The notes: a model not told the origin generated them from the letters alone. A stretch of DNA of 64,000 nt from Clostridium fungisolvens (GCF_014193895.1 NZ_BLZR01000001.1:3534001-3598000), one strand, 5' to 3'; shown: positions 51,886-62,389, numbered from the stretch's first letter. A program made the numbers and translations.

Positions 51886-54816
51886 CTATTTAAGTTGTAC
51901 TTCTTTAATATAATCATTTTGCAGTACAACAATTAGACAATTCCCTCTACCAGCTCTATTTTGTGTCTTAATTTCCTCTAATATAATCTCTTTTTTGTCA
52001 CCACTATTTGCAACCAAAATAATTTTCTCTGCTGCAGCCATTTCCGCTGCAATTTCATTATAACTCTTGTTATTTTTACTTTCAATAACCGACCTTAAGA
52101 CTGACCCAAAAACAACAGAGTCATCTTCCTTTAAACTTATCCCAGTTACTCCAGATGCAACCCTACCCATAGGTGAGACATTTTCTTCTGAGAACTTTAT
52201 AACCATACCCTTTTTGGTTACCATTAGAATGTCTGAATTACCTGTGTTTTTATATACCTTCACTGCAACTACTTCATCATCATTGCTTTTTAACTTGTAG
52301 GCTACCTGGCTGCTACTATTTCCTTCAAACTCCTTCATTATGGTCTTCTTTACTAGTCCATTCTTTGTAAAGAACATTACAGACTTTTCATCATTAAAGT
52401 CTTTTTCAGAGTTCAAACTTAAGACCATTTCATCTTCACTAAATCCATCTACTAGCATTCTTATATTTATCTCATCTGAAATATTTTGTACTAAATAACT
52501 TGGAATTTTGTACATATTACCTTTTGATGTAAATATCAAAATTTGTTCGTTTGACAGTGTAGCACTCTTCATAAAGGAGTCTTTTAATGCCTTCTTATAT
52601 ATTTTCATATTTCCTTTTTTATTTACACCAACTATAAAATCAGCAAAATTATACTCGTCTATGTACTCTATTTTCACAACTTCGTCTTCTTGGCTTATAG
52701 GACTTAACGGAATTCCTATTATATTTCTATCAACAAGCTCTAATTCAGGTTCTTCAACTTGAAAATCTAAACCTAACTTCGTTTTCAAATGTATAAACTT
52801 AGCTTCTTTTTCAAAATCCACTAATCTTACATCTACAAGCTTTTCGTTTTCCTTTAATCTAATGGCCAAAAGTTTAGAGTATGCTGTTACGAATTTATCC
52901 ATAGCAGTCTTCTTTATAACTGCCTTTGAAGTTATAAATTCAAAACATTTATTCGGCATAAAATTATCTACCGATAAAGCCATTATTATCTTTTCTTCAT
53001 CTACAGATAATACCTTTATAATTTCATCAATTCTTTCTCCCTTATCCTTCCACTTGTACTCTGGTATAAGGTTACACTTAGCTTGATACATATTCCCCTT
53101 ATCAGTGAAAAATAATATGTTATCCTTTGTATTAGAACTGAAACAATACTTAAGGTAATCTCCTTCTCTATATTCAATATCTTCCGGATTTGAGTTTGAC
53201 CTATTATAAGATTTTAAAGGTACCCTCTTTATAAATCCATCATTTGATAATGTCACCATAACATCTTCAGCAATTATAAGTTCTTCAATGTCTATTTTCG
53301 CTTCACTATCATCTTCTATTACTGCCGTTCTTCTAGCACTAGCAAATTTATCAGTAACTTCTTTTAGCTCTTCTTTCACTACCTTCAGAAGCTCTTTTTC
53401 GTCACTTAATATTTTTCTTAAACTCTTTATAAGCTTATCTAGTTCTTTATGTTCCTTTTGGAACTCTTTTATTTCAAGACCAGTTAATCTATAAAGCATT
53501 AACTCCAATATAGCTTCAGCTTGAATTTCACTAAATCCAAATCTGTCTATTAGATTTATAGATGCATCTTTTTTAGATTTAGAAGCTCTAATTGTTTCAA
53601 TTATTTGATCCATTATATCGATAGCCTTTATAAAGCCTTCCACAATATGGAATCTCTTTTCTGCAACTTCTAGCTCTCTTATAGTTCGTTTTGTAACGAT
53701 ATCCTTTTGATGGTTAACATAGTGACCTATTATAGTCTTTAGCCCCATTGTTTCAGGTTTTCCGTCTGCAAGAGCAACCATATTAAAGCTTATATTACAC
53801 TGCAGGTCTGTCTTTTTAAATAAATATTTGAGAACTTTATCAGCAATATTTTCATCGGCATTTTTTCTTAGCTCAATTACAGCCCTTATACCAGTTCTAT
53901 CAGATTCATCTCTTATATCTGTTATAGCCTCTAACGCTTTAGCATGCCTCTTATCTCCTGTCATCTCGGAAATAAGCTGAAGAAGCTTAGCCTTATTTCT
54001 TCTATACGGAAACTCAGTTATAACAATACCCAATCTTCCGTTTTCTAGTTTCTCAATACTTGTCTTAGCTCTCAGCGTAACTTTTCCTTCGCCAGTCTCA
54101 TAGGCAGAAAGCATAGAATTTTTACCTATTAATATGCCTCCAGTTGGAAGGTCAGGCCCTTTTATAAAGTGCATTAGCTCTTTCGTTGTTATCTCTGGGT
54201 TTTCTATATAAGCCAAAACCCCATCTGAAACCTCTTTTAGATTATGAGGTGGAATATTTGTAGCTAAACCTACCGCTATTCCGAAAGCTCCGTTAACTAA
54301 AAGATTTGGGTATCTACTAGGTAAAACCTTAGGTTCTAATTCAGTGTCTGAATAGTTAGGAACCATCTCAACTATTCCCTTATCAATATCTCTTATCATT
54401 TCCATTGCGATAGGCGCAAGTCTCGCCTCTGTATATCTCATAGCAGCTGCACTATCACCATCAATTGATCCCCAGTTTCCATGACCATCTATCAATGGTT
54501 CTCTAGTAGTAAAATTTTGAGCCAAGATTACCATTGATTCATAAACAGATGAATCACCGTGTGGGTGGAATTTACCTAAGATATCTCCAACTATTCTTGC
54601 AGATTTATAGTATGGCTTATCAGGAAAAGCTCTTAGAAGGTAAGCTCCATAAAGAATTCTTCTATGAACTGGCTTTAATCCATCCCTTACATCTGGCAAG
54701 GCTCTATCCTTAGCCACCTCAACTGCATACGGCAAATAGTTATCAGGCATAGCCTCTTCTATAGCTATAGGAATTATATTATTATCCTTAGGAATTGCTT
54801 CATTCTTTTTCGCCAT
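51886..54816 (-). CDS. parC: Topoisomerase IV-type subunit A (ParC; GyrA family)
   Basis: A 976-residue DNA gyrase/topo IV A subunit. Catalytic Tyr128 is in DSAAAMRYTEARL; the quinolone region HPHGDSSVYES is at about 84-94. The C-terminal beta-pinwheel contains SPMGRVASGVTGISL near 890 and a late TQNRAGRGN that resembles a GyrA box at an unusual position. It is longer than most ParC and GyrA proteins (about 740-870). The parC call rests on the neighbouring parE and a separate location; without knowing whether gyrB-gyrA occurs elsewhere, GyrA is not excluded. Confidence 0.85.
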   Translation of the reverse strand: MAKKNEAIPKDNNIIPIAIEEAMPDNYLPYAVEVAKDRALPDVRDGLKPVHRRILYGAYLLRAFPDKPYYKSARIVGDILGKFHPHGDSSVYESMVILAQNFTTREPLIDGHGNWGSIDGDSAAAMRYTEARLAPIAMEMIRDIDKGIVEMVPNYSDTELEPKVLPSRYPNLLVNGAFGIAVGLATNIPPHNLKEVSDGVLAYIENPEITTKELMHFIKGPDLPTGGILIGKNSMLSAYETGEGKVTLRAKTSIEKLENGRLGIVITEFPYRRNKAKLLQLISEMTGDKRHAKALEAITDIRDESDRTGIRAVIELRKNADENIADKVLKYLFKKTDLQCNISFNMVALADGKPETMGLKTIIGHYVNHQKDIVTKRTIRELEVAEKRFHIVEGFIKAIDIMDQIIETIRASKSKKDASINLIDRFGFSEIQAEAILELMLYRLTGLEIKEFQKEHKELDKLIKSLRKILSDEKELLKVVKEELKEVTDKFASARRTAVIEDDSEAKIDIEELIIAEDVMVTLSNDGFIKRVPLKSYNRSNSNPEDIEYREGDYLKYCFSSNTKDNILFFTDKGNMYQAKCNLIPEYKWKDKGERIDEIIKVLSVDEEKIIMALSVDNFMPNKCFEFITSKAVIKKTAMDKFVTAYSKLLAIRLKENEKLVDVRLVDFEKEAKFIHLKTKLGLDFQVEEPELELVDRNIIGIPLSPISQEDEVVKIEYIDEYNFADFIVGVNKKGNMKIYKKALKDSFMKSATLSNEQILIFTSKGNMYKIPSYLVQNISDEINIRMLVDGFSEDEMVLSLNSEKDFNDEKSVMFFTKNGLVKKTIMKEFEGNSSSQVAYKLKSNDDEVVAVKVYKNTGNSDILMVTKKGMVIKFSEENVSPMGRVASGVTGISLKEDDSVVFGSVLRSVIESKNNKSYNEIAAEMAAAEKIILVANSGDKKEIILEEIKTQNRAGRGNCLIVVLQNDYIKEVQLK

Positions 54817-54833
54817 TTAAATACTCCTCCTAT

Positions 54834-56786
54834 CTAAAACTCAGCATATTTATAAAGATACTTTTTACGAGGCTCAACAATGTCCCCCATAAGTAAAGAA
54901 ACCATTTTTTCAGCCTTAGCAGCATCATCTATGTTAACCTGATAAAGTGTTCTTGTCTCTGGATTAAGTGTTGTATCCCACAACTGTTCTGGATTCATTT
55001 CTCCAAGTCCTTTATATCTCTGTATCAAAGCACCTTTTCCGATGGCTTTCTTTGCTTGGTCTAATTCCTCATCACTATAAGCATACTTAGAAACCTCGCC
55101 ATTTTTTGTATTCTTATATACCTTGTACAGTGGAGGTTGTGCAAGATATAGATGTCCATTAGCTATTAATGGCCTCATATATCTATATATATATGTCATC
55201 CACAAGGTTCTAATATGATATCCATCAACATCTGCATCACTCATTATTATAATCTTGTCATATCTTAAATCTTTTTCTTTATAGTTGTCTAAAGTTCCAG
55301 TACCTATTGCAGCATTAAATATCTTTAACTCCTCACTGGCAAGTACATTTTCTAGTTTTTGCTTTTCGGTGTTCATTATCTTTCCCTTTGAAGGCATTAT
55401 GGTCTGAAATCTTCTGTCTCTAGCCTGTTTAGCAGAACCACCAGCAGAATCTCCTTCCACTACTATAAATTCAGTTTGAGTATTATCCTTCAAAGTGCAA
55501 ACTGCTATCTTTCCCGCAAGAGGTGCAGCACCTTTGCCTATCTTTTTCTTTTCTGCTTCATTTATTTTTCTTATTTTCTCTCTTCTAGCTGCAGCATCAA
55601 GAGCATTATTAATTACAGCTGTAGCTATTTCTTTATTATCTTCAATCCATTCAGAAAATCCAACATAAGCTAGTTCATTCATCATTGTATAAGCTTCATT
55701 ATTGCCAAGCTTAGTTTTAGTTTGGCCTTCAAACATAGGATTAGATATCTTTATTCTTACAATTGCAGTCATGCCTTCTCTTAAGTCATCACCTTCGAAT
55801 TCCTTATCTTTCTCTTTAACTAAACCAAGCTTTTTAGCCCATTCTTTGTAGGCTCTTGTCATTCCTGTCTTAAATCCAGTTTCATGAGTACCAGCTTCTG
55901 TTGTAGGTATATTATTTACATAACTAGCGATATACTCAGTTGATGAATCAGTAAACTGTATGCATGCCTCACCATACATATTTATACCAGCAATTTCTTT
56001 TTCACCTGAAAACAGTATTGGTTCCGGATGAATAGGTGTTTTACTCTCATTAAGATACTCTATAAAGTCTAATAGACCTCTTTCTGAATAATATTCTTTT
56101 ACTACACTTTCTTCTTTTCTATCATCAATAAATTTAAGCCTTATTCCTTTATTTTGAAAAGCCAGTTCTTTTAATCTTTCATCTATTACGTCAAATTTAA
56201 AATCTGTACTAGAAAACACTTCATCATCAGGCATGAAAGTTACTTTAGTACCAGTCTTATCAGTTTCACCTATAATCTCCAGCTTAGTTACAGGTGTACC
56301 TGGCATAAGTTTTTTTAATTGCTTATCCATTGCATACTCAAATCTTTGTCTATATATCTTACCATTCTGATAAACTTCCACTTCTAGCCATTTTGACAAT
56401 GCATTAACTACAGCAGCGCCAACTCCATGTAAGCCTCCAGAAGTCTTATAGTTCTTATTATTGAACTTACCACCTGTATGAAGCTCAGTATACACCATCT
56501 CTACACCAGATTTTTTCTTAATTGGATGTATCCCAGTTGGTACTCCTCTTCCATTATCAAGAACTGTTACACTTTTATCTTTATTTAATAATACAATTGC
56601 TGTATCTCCAAATCCATTTGTTATTTCATCAATAGCATTATCAAGAACTTCCCACACACAATGATGCAGCCCTTTACTACCAGTAGACCCAATATACATT
56701 CCAGGTCTTATCCTAACTGGTTCAAGTTTTTCAAGTGACGTAAGATCAGTAACATCATAACTGCTATTTAAAATTTCCTTTTCCAT
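54834..56786 (-). CDS. parE: Topoisomerase IV-type subunit B (ParE; GyrB family)
   Basis: A 650-residue ATPase subunit. GHKL motifs are WEVLDNAIDEITNGFG, LDNGRGVPTGIHP and GGKFNNKNYKTSGGLHGVGAAVVNALS; the TOPRIM domain has VEGDSAGGSAKQARDRRFQTIMPSKGKIMN and IIMSDADVDGYHIRTL. It ends GDIVEPRKKYLYKYAEF, typical of the family. It lies 17 bases upstream of parC. Confidence 0.88.
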   Translation of the reverse strand: MEKEILNSSYDVTDLTSLEKLEPVRIRPGMYIGSTGSKGLHHCVWEVLDNAIDEITNGFGDTAIVLLNKDKSVTVLDNGRGVPTGIHPIKKKSGVEMVYTELHTGGKFNNKNYKTSGGLHGVGAAVVNALSKWLEVEVYQNGKIYRQRFEYAMDKQLKKLMPGTPVTKLEIIGETDKTGTKVTFMPDDEVFSSTDFKFDVIDERLKELAFQNKGIRLKFIDDRKEESVVKEYYSERGLLDFIEYLNESKTPIHPEPILFSGEKEIAGINMYGEACIQFTDSSTEYIASYVNNIPTTEAGTHETGFKTGMTRAYKEWAKKLGLVKEKDKEFEGDDLREGMTAIVRIKISNPMFEGQTKTKLGNNEAYTMMNELAYVGFSEWIEDNKEIATAVINNALDAAARREKIRKINEAEKKKIGKGAAPLAGKIAVCTLKDNTQTEFIVVEGDSAGGSAKQARDRRFQTIMPSKGKIMNTEKQKLENVLASEELKIFNAAIGTGTLDNYKEKDLRYDKIIIMSDADVDGYHIRTLWMTYIYRYMRPLIANGHLYLAQPPLYKVYKNTKNGEVSKYAYSDEELDQAKKAIGKGALIQRYKGLGEMNPEQLWDTTLNPETRTLYQVNIDDAAKAEKMVSLLMGDIVEPRKKYLYKYAEF

Positions 56787-57100
56787 GATTCTCCTCCAAA
56801 GTAATTAATACCTATACAATTCACTATATACTATTCTTTCGTATCCTATCTTCCAATTCTTGAATTATTGGTACAGGATTGAATTTTCATTTGCAGCAGG
56901 CAAACATACTTATATAAATATTTCTATTCCTCATTATCAAAGTATAAATACTTTAAGAAATTATGTCAAACATTTGTTCGCATACATCTATTTCGTCTTA
57001 ATATTAGTAGATATACTACATCATGTAATTGTAATTAAAATTTCAACTATTATCAAGATAATTGTAATAATATTGAAATTTTATATATCTTGAAAACAAA
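56787..57100. other. Gene-free stretch upstream of parE
   Basis: About 314 AT-rich bases with no supported gene; plus-strand frames here show no family features or ribosome binding sites. It should contain the parE promoter, but none is clear. Confidence 0.4.
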
Positions 57101-57126
57101 ATACCCAATGCTTAAGCATTGGGTAT
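57101..57126 (-). terminator. Intrinsic terminator of the membrane glycosyltransferase gene
   Basis: A perfect 26-base palindrome (ATACCCAATGCTT and its complement) followed on the minus strand by TTTTGTTTTC, five bases after the stop codon. Confidence 0.88.
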
Positions 57127-57130
57127 CAAT

Positions 57131-58543
57131 CTATACATCATATATTCCAATTTGTCTTACATGTTTAGTATGTGACCACTCTTTGTTGTTTTTATTCATT
57201 ATTCCTTGTATTGTTATTGGTACCCAAGTTAAAGTGTATATTCCATATAAAAGGTATCTAAAAAACATCAAAGTAGCTTTCTTGCCCATAGCAATCATAA
57301 TAACAGCTATGAATCCAAGCGTAAATACTATGTTCACTGATGCTATAAACGTAAAGTCCTTAGTCTTTTCCATAATTCCGATAAACCATGGCAGAACTAA
57401 AACATTTGTTGAATATAATAGCAGAGCAGCAAAAAATTTCTTTGTAAGTTTTCTATCCATTATTAATATGAAAGGAGTTAGTAGAAATTGAAACATACTA
57501 AAACTTCTCCATATCCATATACTATCTCCGGAGAACATTTGATCCATTGTAAACAACCCTATACCAAAATTACTTTGAATAACAGTAAGACAAAGTGACA
57601 ATGCTACCATCAAAGTCATAAAAGGTTGAGCCACATAAAGTGCACAATCAAAAGCTACATAATCTCTATCTTTAACAGCCTTTTTTATAAGTCTAACAAA
57701 AAATCTTGAAGCTACATCTGAGAAACCTTGCATCCATCTTTTTCTCTGATTCCATGAGTCTTTTAAAGTAAGAGGTTTTTCATCAAATACTATAGCATCA
57801 TGAGCCCATCCTACTTTTTCTCCATTTAGTACTAGTTTACAAGTGAACTCTAAATCTTCAGTAAGGCATGTTGCGCCCCATCCTAATTTTTTGAGTATTT
57901 CTACATCCACTGCGAATCCTGTGCCACCTATCTGATTAGATAGTCCTAGATTAGCTCTAGCTAACTGAAAGGCCCTATTTGAAGACCAAAAGGATATAGA
58001 GTAACTTTGAGTAATCCATGAATCCTCTGGGTTTTTACTGTCCAAATATCCTTGTACAACCTTGTATCCTTCACACATCTTTGAATTCATTTCTTTGATA
58101 AAATTAGGTGAAACTAAATTATCAGCATCAAATATTGCTATAGCATCATACTTCTTGTCCATTTTAAATATCTTATCAAACATCCATTCAAGTGCGTAAC
58201 CTTTACCTCTTTTTTCCTTATTCATTCTTTCAAAGACCTTAGCGCCATGTTTCCTTGATATATCTGCAGTTGAGTCAGTACAATTATCTGCAATTACAAA
58301 GATATCATATAGCTCTTTTGGATAGTCTTGATGTTTTAAGCTTTCAATAAGGTTTGCAATAACCACTTCTTCGTTGTGAGCAGCAACTATCATAGCAAAT
58401 TTTTTATTTGGTGTATAGTTCTTCTTCTCTTTTCGTCTGTATAGCCCAAACAAGCTTAACATTAAATAATACAAAGTTAGTGTGTAGACTACAATCTGGA
58501 ATACCTTGGTAGCAGCGGTTATATAATAAACAAAATTCCCCAT
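57131..58543 (-). CDS. Membrane family 2 glycosyltransferase
   Basis: A 470-residue processive-type GT2. An N-terminal transmembrane helix (about residues 12-35) precedes the catalytic domain with MIVAAHNEE, VIADNCTDST, FDADN (D-x-D), LTEDLEF (TED) and QRKRWMQG (QxxRW). Four or more transmembrane helices follow from about residue 290. It lacks a PilZ domain. The D,D,D,QxxRW set is that of cellulose, hyaluronan and beta-glycan synthases, so it probably makes or extends a surface polysaccharide; the sugar is unknown. The ATG at 58543 follows GGGAGTG. Confidence 0.92.
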   Translation of the reverse strand: MGNFVYYITAATKVFQIVVYTLTLYYLMLSLFGLYRRKEKKNYTPNKKFAMIVAAHNEEVVIANLIESLKHQDYPKELYDIFVIADNCTDSTADISRKHGAKVFERMNKEKRGKGYALEWMFDKIFKMDKKYDAIAIFDADNLVSPNFIKEMNSKMCEGYKVVQGYLDSKNPEDSWITQSYSISFWSSNRAFQLARANLGLSNQIGGTGFAVDVEILKKLGWGATCLTEDLEFTCKLVLNGEKVGWAHDAIVFDEKPLTLKDSWNQRKRWMQGFSDVASRFFVRLIKKAVKDRDYVAFDCALYVAQPFMTLMVALSLCLTVIQSNFGIGLFTMDQMFSGDSIWIWRSFSMFQFLLTPFILIMDRKLTKKFFAALLLYSTNVLVLPWFIGIMEKTKDFTFIASVNIVFTLGFIAVIMIAMGKKATLMFFRYLLYGIYTLTWVPITIQGIMNKNNKEWSHTKHVRQIGIYDV

Positions 58544-58647
58544 GTAATTCACTCCCATTTTTTATTAGTACCATGTACTGGAATTTGTATTTTATAACAA
58601 TAAATATTAAAAATCTCGATTATAAATACAGTTCAAAATCCTTATAT

Positions 58648-58676
58648 ACTATATTTCAATCACAAGAAAAAATCAA
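58648..58676 (-). promoter_or_regulatory. Probable sigma-A promoter of the glycosyltransferase gene
   Basis: TTGATT, 17 bases, TATAGT on the minus strand, about 100 bases upstream of the start codon. Confidence 0.55.
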
Positions 58677-58799
58677 GTCCATTTGCATATTAATATTTAT
58701 ATTTTTTCATTTTAAAGCGGTGCTGTATTTACATATAAAAAATGTAATCGTTTGTTTATTGATATTTTCATCTTTTTTTGACTTTTAAATATAAAATTC

Positions 58800-59066
58800 T
58801 TATTTCCCAAAAATATTTTTCCCAATAATTATTAATATTATTTGTACACAAAATAAAAATGGTAGTCCATATTTGAAATACCAATGCTTAGTTTTATGCC
58901 TAAATAAATTCATTGAGATAATTGCTCCTAAACTTCCTCCAATTATGGCAACCAAGAACAAACTCTTTTCAGAAATTCTCCACTTACCCTTTATGGCTCT
59001 TCTCTTGTCTATATACATAATTAAAAAACCTATAAGGTTTATAAATAAAAAATAATATATTATCAT
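58800..59066 (-). CDS. DUF1294 small membrane protein
   Basis: An 88-residue protein with two or three hydrophobic segments and the DUF1294 core: YIDKRRAIKGKWRISEKSLFLVAIIGGSLGAIISMNLFRHKTKHWYF. Function unknown. The ribosome binding site is AGAGGAG, and it is a single gene, divergent from the unknown plus-strand pair. Confidence 0.93.
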   Translation of the reverse strand: MIIYYFLFINLIGFLIMYIDKRRAIKGKWRISEKSLFLVAIIGGSLGAIISMNLFRHKTKHWYFKYGLPFLFCVQIILIIIGKNIFGK

Positions 59067-59194
59067 CTTTACTCCTCTAACATTATTTATAGTACTTATG
59101 TGCTAAATACTGCATTTATATCATAATTTTATATTGAATACAAGTTTGTATATTTTCAAACTATATATCCAAAATAATAGATTGTGGTGATTTT

Positions 59195-60520
59195 ATGAAT
59201 AATAAGTTTTTAGTTATTAATTTCAGTAATAATATTTTTTACATAAAACTTAAAAATGCATCTATAGAATTATTTAATTCTACATTTCATAGGGTACTAC
59301 AACAAAATGTAGAGATGTTCGATGTAAAATATAGTACAAATTTTATTTTTATATTATTTCTAACCTTTGATTCTAAGCTAGGGTTGCTTAAATTTAATAT
59401 TTCAAAATTTGATGAAGTAGAAACTCAGTGGCTTAAAACCTCAAACTATTCATATAGAAAAATTGACTTTATATCACTAGCAATTACTAAAACATCAATC
59501 CATTTTTTCTATAGATTATCTAATTTAAAAAACACTATATCATATATTTACCATGGAATTGTGTCAAATAGTTGTCAATCATATGAATTATGTAAAATTA
59601 ATTCCTTAAAATATTCTTGCCCATTATATACTACGTTATTAGATGACAAATTAATTTTATTAATTTGCGAAGACTATAGCAAAAATATTTATTCACTACG
59701 AGTTATACATGACAATAACTCAACTAAAATACGATCCTTCGATATCCCTAACGCATTTACTATAAATGTTTTATCTGCTGAAAATGAAATTGTTATTTTT
59801 TACAACAAAACTATTAATAAAGATATTTTTCTTTTCCAAAAATCTATCACTTGTTTCCAAGACAAATTTCTTTTTTCTGATGAAAATAAGATTAATGTCA
59901 ATGTACCTATAACAAAACCTATGCTATCTTTTTATAACAACAAATTTTATATAAATTGGTCTACTGGGCTTAACTTTTATATTACAACTTCATATGATCT
60001 CAAAAATTGGACAAGTGTCGTTGCTATTGAAAATAACAACAACAACATTGCAGCAACAATATTTAAGATATCTTCTACTTTGTCTGTGTTCAACGGCTTT
60101 ATATCGGAAAAAGTCTTTGCTAAATCGCTATTTGATAACGAACTTCTAAAAAACAATGATGCTTCTAGTCCACAAACTATACCACCTTTAATTACACCAA
60201 CTGCAAATACCGATAGTCAAAAAAATACATTAACAAAAAATAATGATAAATTTATTAATTACCTATTATCTACTATGAACTCCCTTAGTTCAAGTTATAT
60301 AAAATTACTTTATCAAAAAAATAAGGAAATTGATATTTTAAAAAACTCTCTTGATTCAACAAATAAGCAATACGAGAAAAAGTTATCTAAATTTATCAAT
60401 CTTAATATTAAAACTAGAAAATACTATGAAGACTTGATATCAAACTTATTAAATGTAATTGATGATAAAAGTAAAATTATAGACGAACTATTGAAACTTA
60501 ACAGTAAGAATAATAAGTAA
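59195..60520 (+). CDS. Unknown protein with beta-rich head and coiled-coil tail (first of a pair)
   Basis: A 441-residue protein that I do not recognise. Residues 1 to about 320 alternate short hydrophobic strands with polar turns in a roughly 45-50-residue rhythm, and one segment (YITTSYDLKNWTSVV, near 268) looks like an Asp-box/BNR blade, so a beta-propeller is possible. A Pro/Thr/Asn-rich linker at about 325-355 leads to a predicted helical coiled coil from about 358 to the end. No signal peptide or membrane helix. The ribosome binding site is GTGGTGA. It has the same overall plan as the next gene. Confidence 0.82.
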   Translation: MNNKFLVINFSNNIFYIKLKNASIELFNSTFHRVLQQNVEMFDVKYSTNFIFILFLTFDSKLGLLKFNISKFDEVETQWLKTSNYSYRKIDFISLAITKTSIHFFYRLSNLKNTISYIYHGIVSNSCQSYELCKINSLKYSCPLYTTLLDDKLILLICEDYSKNIYSLRVIHDNNSTKIRSFDIPNAFTINVLSAENEIVIFYNKTINKDIFLFQKSITCFQDKFLFSDENKINVNVPITKPMLSFYNNKFYINWSTGLNFYITTSYDLKNWTSVVAIENNNNNIAATIFKISSTLSVFNGFISEKVFAKSLFDNELLKNNDASSPQTIPPLITPTANTDSQKNTLTKNNDKFINYLLSTMNSLSSSYIKLLYQKNKEIDILKNSLDSTNKQYEKKLSKFINLNIKTRKYYEDLISNLLNVIDDKSKIIDELLKLNSKNNK

Positions 60521-60676
60521 AACAAGTACTATCTCCATATTGTCACTGCATATTCTATATTAGTAGATTTATCATTTCGAAATGAAAATCACTTTATAAT
60601 TATACCTACAGTTAGAGTAATTTAATGCTTAACTTAGTTATTATTAATATATAAGTATGGAGGATGCAATTTTATT

Positions 60677-62311
60677 ATGTTAGCTAATAAATATAACGAA
60701 TACGCCTTAGAAATAGGTAATTCTATCTGGTATTTCTATCAGAATGAATCTCAAATTTGTCTTAGAGTTTTTGATAATAATGGATTTGGTAATGAAAGAG
60801 TTATTATTGACAGTTGCAAAGCCTTACTTAGCGTTATTTTAACAAAGAACGATACTATATATATCTTTACTCAAAACCTCAATAATAGCATAATCATGCA
60901 TTGCATGAATGATGAAACACTAACAAGTTCAATAATTACAAACAATCATTTATCTAACGATTACATAGAGATAATTTCACTTAATAATTATTTAAATATT
61001 ATTTATTCAAAAACAACAGATAGTACAACTTTTTTATATCATAGACTTATTACATCTGATTTAAAACTTACTCCTCCACTTATGTTGGATCTAATTGATA
61101 ACTCTATTCCTTACTCGTTTACATCCTGTACCGTAGGCAATAACATATATCTATGCTATAACAAAAAAATGAAAAATAGCTGTCTAGGCTTTAGAAAATA
61201 TGATGCTGTAAAAAATAACTGGGAAGGTTTTAACATCTTAGATACCTCTTACCTGCCGATTGAAGACTATTCTTTTATTGTAGCTGATGGTGAAATACTA
61301 TCATATTGCTATAAGGTTAATAGCCAAAAAAGAGGCCAACTTAAGTATGGGTATGGAATTCCTTCCAACTTGGTTAGAAATTCAATAAATAGCAATTCTA
61401 GATTACTAGCCTGCTCAACAGCTTTTTTTCACGGCAAATTCTTTTTTACTTCAGTGACTGATCAAATAATATCAACCAAGATTATAGACTTTTTGAAAGG
61501 AGATTCTGGTTCCAATGATATTCAGCTGGAACCAAATAATCTAATATTTAAAGTAAAATACCAGTCAAATAATCCTATAGTAGTTAATGATATATTCTTT
61601 TCAAAAAATAACAACAGTAACATGATTATTGGAAGTTCTTACTACATAGATCTTTCATTATCAGATAAAGAAAGACCTGATGTTACAACAGATCCAATTG
61701 GAGACAACTCATTGAAAATGAGTGCATTAAAATTGGTTGAATATGAAAAACAACTCTTTGAAAGACAACAGTATATAGCTACACTTGAAAATACAATTAA
61801 GGATCTGAAATATAAAACAACTCTCAATGAAGATAAGATGAAAAATTTATCAAAAGCCACCAATACAAACGATGAAGAAAATCTAAAGTTAAAGGCCAAT
61901 ATTGCATCTTTGTATCAAAACTTACTTAACAAAGAAACTAAAATAACCGAACTAGAAAAAAGACTTGCGGATAAACATAGCGCCTTATCCACATATAAGA
62001 ATAAAATAGAAGAGCTAAATAAGGTAATATCTGATTTAGATAGTCAAGTAAATGCCAACAAAAGCAACTCTAATTTTAATGAACTACAATCTTTAAAATC
62101 CTCCCAGGCTAATCAAATAGCTACACTAACTAAAACAATCGAAACTCTAAAAGAACAGTTAACAAGTAAAGAAAAGACTTTATCATCCATTACTCAAAAG
62201 AACTTAGAACTTCTTAATCAGGTAAATAACTTGAACAGTGCTTTAGAAGAACTTAGTGCTAAGCAAAAGAGATCCTCATTTATAAAACGTATATTTAATG
62301 ATGAGGATTAA
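60677..62311 (+). CDS. Unknown protein with beta-rich head and long coiled-coil tail (second of a pair)
   Basis: A 544-residue protein that I do not recognise. The first 300 residues are beta-rich with propeller-like turns (for example NIYLCYNKKMKNSCLGFRKYDAVKNNWEGF). From about 345 to 530 it is a strong coiled coil (LENTIKDLKYK, ITELEKRLADKHSALSTYKNKIEELNKVISDLDSQV), ending in a basic-acidic tip RSSFIKRIFNDED. No signal peptide. GGAGG lies 13 bases before the ATG, a longer spacing than usual. It follows the first member by 156 bases and is probably an old duplicate. Confidence 0.82.
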   Translation: MLANKYNEYALEIGNSIWYFYQNESQICLRVFDNNGFGNERVIIDSCKALLSVILTKNDTIYIFTQNLNNSIIMHCMNDETLTSSIITNNHLSNDYIEIISLNNYLNIIYSKTTDSTTFLYHRLITSDLKLTPPLMLDLIDNSIPYSFTSCTVGNNIYLCYNKKMKNSCLGFRKYDAVKNNWEGFNILDTSYLPIEDYSFIVADGEILSYCYKVNSQKRGQLKYGYGIPSNLVRNSINSNSRLLACSTAFFHGKFFFTSVTDQIISTKIIDFLKGDSGSNDIQLEPNNLIFKVKYQSNNPIVVNDIFFSKNNNSNMIIGSSYYIDLSLSDKERPDVTTDPIGDNSLKMSALKLVEYEKQLFERQQYIATLENTIKDLKYKTTLNEDKMKNLSKATNTNDEENLKLKANIASLYQNLLNKETKITELEKRLADKHSALSTYKNKIEELNKVISDLDSQVNANKSNSNFNELQSLKSSQANQIATLTKTIETLKEQLTSKEKTLSSITQKNLELLNQVNNLNSALEELSAKQKRSSFIKRIFNDED

Positions 62312-62389
62312 TTATATAGGAAATAATCTTCTTCATTTTTCAACTTTTTTATCTCATAACATGCAATTACATTTTCAACCTATAATTTA

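Noticed and set aside
56860..57491. Two plus-strand open frames around the parE and glycosyltransferase gap
   Set aside because: One is AT-rich noise with no ribosome binding site; the other runs antisense through the glycosyltransferase gene and its terminator.
60540..60600. Sporulation sigma-K -10 element (CATATTCTA) before the second unknown gene
   Set aside because: It fits CATANNNTA, but I found no convincing -35 at the right distance and the region is AT-rich, so chance matches are likely.
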